Source: Gordonibacter sp034932485 (lineage in GTDB: Bacteria > Actinomycetota > Coriobacteriia > Coriobacteriales > Eggerthellaceae). From it: a DNA stretch of 64,000 bases. The number at the start of each line of letters is the position of its first letter. Position 1 is the first letter of the stretch. This document shows positions 55,200-64,000 of this stretch, in pieces. The translations under genes and the position numbers were made by a program. The notes beneath the pieces were generated by a model. That model was not told the DNA's origin and searched no databases. It saw nothing but the letters and a program-made list of their open reading frames with translations. The stretch spans positions 54,402 through 118,401 of the forward strand of contig JAYFOQ010000023.1 in assembly GCA_034932485.1 (NCBI GenBank). Direction: 5' to 3'.

Positions 55200-55704
55200 G
55201 ACGGCATCAGGCGCTTTGCCGGCTTTGACCGCGTCGACACCGAATCCTATGCGTCATGGCGTGGCTTCCTCGAGGATCTGCGTGCTCGTGGGTGTTAGCG
55301 GCGTTCATTGCGTTACTTCCGATGCTCATGAGGACCTGAAGAAGGCAATATCGGAATGCTTTCCTGGTGCCGCATGGCAACGCTGTATAGTGCATCTCGA
55401 ACGCAATGCATTCTCTCTACTTAAAGTTCAAGAGCGTGCCAATCGCGAGATCAAGCGCCGAAGCCGCGTAGTGCAGGTGTTTCCATCGGTGAAGTCGCTC
55501 ATCCGGCTTATCGGTACCGCATGTTGCGAGATCGACGAGGATTGGTCGTCGCGATACTACATTGCATCCGATTCATTAGCGATTCTGAACGAAGGAGAAA
55601 GAGCGAAAAATACCGCTGAGGCAACAGATAGAGATAGGCAGCGTGCCATCAGGCTGATAGCAGTAGCCATGGAGTCGGCCGGAACGGAAAGAAGGGCGGC
55701 ATAG
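55200..55704 (+). pseudogene. IS256-family transposase, C-terminal half, frameshifted and deleted
   Basis: From the right GACGGC copy the frame reads IRRFAGFDRVDTESYASWRG FLEDLRARG, continuous with the N-terminal half across the insertion. One extra T near 55297 then shifts it, and VSGVHCVTSDAHEDL with the second catalytic Asp continues in another frame to 55704. About 90 residues normally found between the VHLERN and ERxNREIKRR blocks are missing. So this copy was damaged independently of the IS21 insertion. Confidence 0.82.
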
Positions 55705-55907
55705 TAATGCTATGATGCTAAAGTAAAGATTCTGGGACGATGACCTCTTACACCAACATTCGCGACACTACCGGTCATCCGCGGAACGGGGGACCGAAAG
55801 GTACGCAATGCGTATCTCAACTTCTAATCCACAAACGCACCCTTGTATTCAATTCTTTCACGGAGATGTTTCCTGCAAAAGTATTAAATATTACGAGTTG
55901 TTCTTTA

Positions 55908-55949
55908 CTTCACAATAAAACGGCTTGTGACGACCGTTTTATTGTGAAG
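55908..55949 (-). terminator. Perfect 16-bp inverted repeat, probable bidirectional terminator
   Basis: CTTCACAATAAAACGG pairs without mismatch to its complement around a 10-nt loop. It lies about 70 nt beyond the stop of the 56022 lectin gene and inward of the IS256 right end. AT-rich stem feet provide T runs on both strands. The rest of 55746-56021 shows no gene. Confidence 0.55.
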
Positions 55950-56021
55950 ATATAATTTAAGAAATTCTTTAGCGCTTTGACAAACTCCGCACTCAAACAC
56001 AAGCTATCAAAGCAAAATCTA

Positions 56022-58892
56022 TTATGCAGCTTTTAAAAACTTCCACTTCTGAGCGATCGATCCATTTGGAGTCCAAATTTGAACATTCGAACCATTTGCG
56101 ACTTGAGCTCCCGCAACATCGAGACAACACCCACCCCCAGTTGCCGAATAGAGTACCAGTGAGCCATCCTGAGCCTTTTTTAGACTCCAATTTTGAGCCA
56201 AACTGCCATTAGCCTCATATTGCCAAACATTAGTCCCAGAATACGCACCACCCCATTGGGTGTCTAGTATTTTTTTCGAGCCGCTATTCGATAAAGAGTA
56301 ATAGCCTGTCGTCGCATCGTATTTCACATCAAACCACTGTGCGCTAGTATCGTTGCTATCATATATCTGAACATTAGCTTCATTGTTCTGAGCAGCTCCG
56401 ACAACATCAAGTACCTTATCATCCGAAAGCGCAGAGTGAACAGTATATGTACCTTCTTCAATAACGGGAATAATTTTATTCAAATAAAATTTTTGAGCCA
56501 CGGAACCATTAGGAGAGTAGACCCAGATATTTGTACCGTTGTTAGTCTGAGCCCATTGTTGATCAAGGTATAACCCGTTACATTTTGAAACGATATTATA
56601 TGACCCATCACCATCGTTCGTCGGAATAAACTTCCATTTCTGCGCATCCGTATTATTCGCACTCCACTGATGCACATTTGTACCTGGCTGCATTCCCGCC
56701 GCATCAACATCAAGCATTTTGCCTGACTTAGCATTTTGAATCGTGTAATAGCCATCGCCGACATCTATAATTCTAAATCGCTGCGCAAAACTTTCATTTG
56801 CATCATAAATTTGAACATTAGCTCCATCATTATTCGACGCTGCAAGTATATCGAGAGCCTTACTAGACGCAGCTTTGCTTCCGATCGTATAGACACCTGA
56901 GTCGATCTGCCCACTTCCCTGCTCAGTCGATCGAACAAATACGTATTTTCCATTCTCAAGCTTATAATATGAAATAGACGCGGTTGTAGCATTCCAAATT
57001 GCAATTGTGTAATCAAGCTCCGTAAGCTGAACATCCGAGTATTCGACGAGGAAATTCGCATCCCCATTTTTACAAAGTGCTCGAATCTCAGGATTCGTAG
57101 ATTCCCCAACAGCACTCATCCACCAATCCATAACGGCATAAGATTCATTGTTTATTCCTTCAGCTTTTGTAATACGGAACATTCCCTTTGCCATATCGGG
57201 ATTAGATATACTTGCATATGTGCTTGACGGATATCCTGAGAGGAAAATATCGGGATAGAAAAATAAAATGAGTTCCGCTGGGATCGAAGAATCCACATCT
57301 TTGATCCCTAGATTTTCAAGTTCGGCAATCTTACTTGGATAAAATTCAGTCGGAGAGCCCGGATGTCCTTTATAGTAGTACTTATACTCATCACCATAGT
57401 ACGCCATAGTAAATCGCGCGTAATCATTAAATGATCCGTTCTCACTTCCTACTGTTGTTCCTAGAAGGAGCATAACTTTTTTGCCTTCAGCTTCAGCATC
57501 AGCAAAAAATGTATCACCAAAGTTATACAATGATTTAAACTCTTGAATTGTAGCGTCGCCTTGAGCTTGAAGATTTTTCAATTTCTGATCAATATAAACA
57601 CGGACAACCTGCGCGTCGGCTTGGGCAACATTCTTTCCAAATATATTCCCATCATCATAGGATTCCAGTAAAGCAGGCCTTGCAAGCCACCATTGTGCAT
57701 TAGGTTCACTATCAACTGCAGCATAAAGCGATCCGTTTGGTTCCCAGAGCGAATATCCGCTACTTACCTTCCCAGTAGCATAGGCTTCACTTTTTGCTCG
57801 ATTCCATGAAGCAATAAGATTCTGATGGGTGATACTCGGCGCAGATCCTTTATAGACATCACCAAACCGCTGATAAGAGAAGGCACCATCAGACAGTACT
57901 GTAATCGTATAATTATCCTGAGGGATTCCATTAGAATAAAGTACAGACTGGATAAGCCCTATATAATAATCAACAACGTAGAGATTAAAGGTCGCTTCGG
58001 GATTCATTTCATACAGGTCGCCCACATAATCAACCATAGCTTTTGTATGCGCACGAAATAAATTTGATGCCTCCGTGAAACTACCTGGCTGATAGGCAAC
58101 CTCTTCCTTACTTAAATAAGGAAGAGGATACACCCCCTGTGGTAGCGCATTCCAATCCCAGGAGTTTGGACGCTCCATTAACATAATTGTGGGGACTATG
58201 TCACCTTTAGAATCATATCGAATATTTTCATCACCCCACAATGATAATGAAAAAAATGTTACAGGCAATGTTGCACTTACTGGTGCAATATTATAGCTAT
58301 TCGCCACTATACCCATCGTCTGTCTATCGCCAACCTTAACAAGAGTATCCCCTTTATAAAAAGTTGCTTGCACTGAAAACTTGCCATATGTCTCAAAATC
58401 TAGAATTAAAGAGTTTTCCATCGAAGCAAGCTCAGCAAATAATTTATCCGCCTTAACAGTTCGAGTGATAACCCCTTGGTAATCCATAACACCTTCAACA
58501 ACAACTCGATCAACCTTCCCCGATGAAACCATCGCGCCTACATTAGGAAAAGAGATCGCAACGTTTGTACTGTTCGTCTGTTGTCTAAGGATCACATCAT
58601 AAAGATACGCCGAATCAGGAACCGACAAGGGAGTCACTTCACTCCGCGCTGCATCGAGAGTAAGCGCGATAGGCTCTTCATTTTTCGCCGCATCATCGGA
58701 TGCGGTAACATCAACGTCTATTTCTCCTATAGCACTATCAGCGTTCTCGTCTTTTGCGGCATCTGAAACGGGTGGAATATTGGATGAAATGGAATTTTCA
58801 TCATTATCTTGCGCAAAGGCGCAAGGAACGCATATAAACAATAATGATCCCGATAAAATAATTGCCAGCATTTTATTAAAAAGTTTACCCAT
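56022..58892 (-). CDS. Secreted GT80-like sialyltransferase with ricin-type lectin repeats
   Basis: 956 residues. Signal peptide 1-27 (ending CAFA) and an acidic linker are followed by an Ig-like domain (about 105-205) and a GT-B domain (about 205-570) that reads like GT80 sialyltransferases of Photobacterium and Pasteurella. Shared features are NIAPVSATLPVTFFSLSLW, NLYVVDYY before the D/E-D/E-G motif (SDG at 334-336, Asp335 the presumed base), the LLGTT strand, the HP motif KGHP (508-511) with His510, and the Ser motif SST (556-558). Six ricin-B repeats (two trefoils) occupy about 680-956. GT80 enzymes move sialic acid from CMP-sialic acid to galactosides. Export with a signal peptide is odd, because the donor is normally cytoplasmic. 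GAGGAG precedes ATG 58892. Confidence 0.8.
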   Translation of the reverse strand: MGKLFNKMLAIILSGSLLFICVPCAFAQDNDENSISSNIPPVSDAAKDENADSAIGEIDVDVTASDDAAKNEEPIALTLDAARSEVTPLSVPDSAYLYDVILRQQTNSTNVAISFPNVGAMVSSGKVDRVVVEGVMDYQGVITRTVKADKLFAELASMENSLILDFETYGKFSVQATFYKGDTLVKVGDRQTMGIVANSYNIAPVSATLPVTFFSLSLWGDENIRYDSKGDIVPTIMLMERPNSWDWNALPQGVYPLPYLSKEEVAYQPGSFTEASNLFRAHTKAMVDYVGDLYEMNPEATFNLYVVDYYIGLIQSVLYSNGIPQDNYTITVLSDGAFSYQRFGDVYKGSAPSITHQNLIASWNRAKSEAYATGKVSSGYSLWEPNGSLYAAVDSEPNAQWWLARPALLESYDDGNIFGKNVAQADAQVVRVYIDQKLKNLQAQGDATIQEFKSLYNFGDTFFADAEAEGKKVMLLLGTTVGSENGSFNDYARFTMAYYGDEYKYYYKGHPGSPTEFYPSKIAELENLGIKDVDSSIPAELILFFYPDIFLSGYPSSTYASISNPDMAKGMFRITKAEGINNESYAVMDWWMSAVGESTNPEIRALCKNGDANFLVEYSDVQLTELDYTIAIWNATTASISYYKLENGKYVFVRSTEQGSGQIDSGVYTIGSKAASSKALDILAASNNDGANVQIYDANESFAQRFRIIDVGDGYYTIQNAKSGKMLDVDAAGMQPGTNVHQWSANNTDAQKWKFIPTNDGDGSYNIVSKCNGLYLDQQWAQTNNGTNIWVYSPNGSVAQKFYLNKIIPVIEEGTYTVHSALSDDKVLDVVGAAQNNEANVQIYDSNDTSAQWFDVKYDATTGYYSLSNSGSKKILDTQWGGAYSGTNVWQYEANGSLAQNWSLKKAQDGSLVLYSATGGGCCLDVAGAQVANGSNVQIWTPNGSIAQKWKFLKAA

Positions 58893-58958
58893 ATTAGCTC
58901 CTCACTAAGATCGCTTACACGCGTGTCCAATCCCATAATCTCTTATATATGTAAAAAG

Positions 58959-58964
58959 ATTATA
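58959..58964 (-). promoter_or_regulatory. -10 box upstream of the sialyltransferase gene
   Basis: A perfect TATAAT on the minus strand, about 67 nt before the ATG at 58892; no good -35 was found. Confidence 0.3.
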
Positions 58965-58990
58965 CTACATAGAAACGACCAGGCCCTCTT

Positions 58991-59206
58991 TCAGAAAGAC
59001 AATGGGTCATCAAATATTCTAGTCAATCTGAGATCTTCATTCACGTCTTCAGCGTACTTAAATACCCCGTGCGGAAGATGATACACGAGATACGCATCAG
59101 GTGCGACATCCAATGTGCGACCGTTTACCATAGGCGCAACTCGTATAAAGGTAAAGTCTGGAAGACCTTCAAAAATGTCATTGAATGTAACTTCGAGGCC
59201 GACGGA
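58991..59206 (-). other. Possible 3' fragment of an unknown gene
   Basis: The minus strand is open for 71 codons before TGA 58993-58991, with protein-like sequence (FEGLPDFTFIRVAPMVNGRT, DAYLVYHLPHGVFKYAEDVN). There is no plausible start: a TAG bounds it at 59209-59207 and the only Met is mid-frame. I recognise no family. It may be the tail of a gene lost when the rrn operon and lectin gene came together. Confidence 0.3.
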
Positions 59207-59276
59207 CTACACCAGAAGCTAGCCCCTCATCTACCATCCCACCCCTCATCCTCCCCAACCCACCCCCACACAAAAC

Positions 59277-59317
59277 AAGGCCCCCTACCAGCAACCTGCG
59301 TTGCGGTAAGGGGCCTT
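59277..59317 (-). terminator. rrn operon terminator
   Basis: AAGGCCCC pairs with GGGGCCTT, extended by TACC/GGTA with one mismatch, and is followed by TTGTTTTG on the minus strand. It lies about 25 nt past the 5S gene. Confidence 0.75.
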
Positions 59318-59342
59318 CTAAAACAAAACAAGCATCCTTTGT

Positions 59343-59456
59343 GAGCGCGACGCCCTATCCTCCCACGGACTACTCCGCAGTACTTTCGGCGATGGTGGGC
59401 TTAACTTCCGAGTTCGGAATGGGATCGGGTGATCCCCACCTCCATGGTCGCGCTCG
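59343..59456 (-). rRNA. rrf: 5S ribosomal RNA
   Basis: On the minus strand the 5' and 3' ends (GAGCGCGAC and GTCGCGCTC) pair. Between them are the conserved 5S elements CCCATTCCGAACTCGGAAGT and GGTGGGGATCACCCGATC. Length about 114 nt, so the ends are approximate to a few bases. The 5S-23S spacer (59457-59585) contains no tRNA. Confidence 0.93.
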
Positions 59457-59585
59457 CAAAAGATGCTAGTCTTTTTGCGGGCAGTAGTGCTTATGCCCCG
59501 CCCTAAAGTAAACGTTTTCACGCTACCCTGGCGGTTGCACAGCGCATATCGAAGATGATCGCGATAGATATAAATCACGATAGTG

Positions 59586-64000
<4,415 letters not shown>

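Larger units (their letters stand above)
52045..55745. mobile_element. IS256-family element, interrupted by an IS21-family element
   Basis: Imperfect inverted ends GGTCATCGTC-t-AGAATC (52045-52061) and GATTCT-gg-GACGATGACC (55728-55745) bracket an IS256-type (mutator) transposase gene. The gene is cut at 52650/55200 by the IS21-family element at 52651-55199. Without the insertion the element would be about 1.15 kb, shorter than a full IS256 because the transposase gene has an internal deletion. Flanking target duplications are not apparent. It abuts lectin-gene debris on its left and lies about 280 bp from the intact lectin gene on its right. Confidence 0.8.

Noticed and set aside
52045..55745. 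A cargo-bearing composite transposon
   Set aside because: Only transposition genes of two nested elements lie between the IS256 ends; no passenger gene is present.
59069..59344. 91-residue plus-strand frame before the 5S gene
   Set aside because: It runs through the rrn terminator, has a Pro/His low-complexity tail, and the opposite strand looks more protein-like.

Overview
The window looks like a chromosomal segment of a Coriobacteriia actinobacterium with mid-range GC. The oral, small-genome genus Cryptobacterium (Eggerthellaceae) fits the gene content, but that name is an inference from gene order and style; the partial 16S at the right edge could settle it. Housekeeping genes include obgE-proB-proA-nadD-rsfS, rplU-rpmA, polA and glnA, all on the minus strand.

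Layout. 1-1573: 3'-truncated STAND/MalT-like regulator (minus), open across the window edge. 1763-4064: P1-family aminopeptidase and a ClC-like channel (plus). 4080-9683: overlapping operon obgE, proB, proA, nadD-yqeK fusion, rsfS. 9844-10508: rplU-rpmA with promoter, leader hairpin and terminator. 10768-15550: polA, a GlnR-like regulator and glnA. 15777-18277: metNIQ-type transporter whose binding protein is circularly permuted. 18741-19671: lone Hpt protein and UspA. 19816-31156: first surface-glycan region (three GT4 and two GT2 glycosyltransferases, aminotransferase, phosphoglycosyl transferase, flippase, DUF2304, GT-C-like membrane protein). 31265-32194: decayed IS66-family remnant. 32438-41163: three consecutive secreted proteins with long ricin-B-type lectin arrays ending in VanW, amidase_3 and glucosaminidase domains. 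41291-51642: second, more AT-rich glycan region (GT2, DUF4422-GT8, acyltransferase 3, GT-C-like protein, Wzm/Wzt-type ABC exporter, GT2). 51724-55745: lectin pseudogene, then an IS256-family copy split by an IS21-family element. 56022-58892: a secreted GT80-like sialyltransferase with ricin repeats. 59277-64000: rrn operon on the minus strand (16S partial, 23S, 5S, terminator).

How it may work together (inference). The two glycan regions supply enzymes to build and export a cell-surface glycan. The ABC exporter ATPase carries a C-terminal array resembling cell-wall-binding repeat 2 (CWB2), where classical Wzt proteins carry a glycan-recognition domain. The lectin-repeat proteins share nearly the same sugar-binding-type module on four different catalytic or surface domains. 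Their repeat counts by the AQ-R/K-aromatic motif are 15, 12, 12 and 6, all multiples of three as expected for beta-trefoils. A plausible reading is that they dock on the exported glycan and deliver wall hydrolases and a sialic-acid-transferring activity to the surface.

The strongest oddities are the circularly permuted MetQ-like lipoprotein, the Wzt-CWB2 fusion, and the secreted GT80-like sialyltransferase with lectin repeats. No CRISPR array, phage or recognisable tRNA gene was seen.
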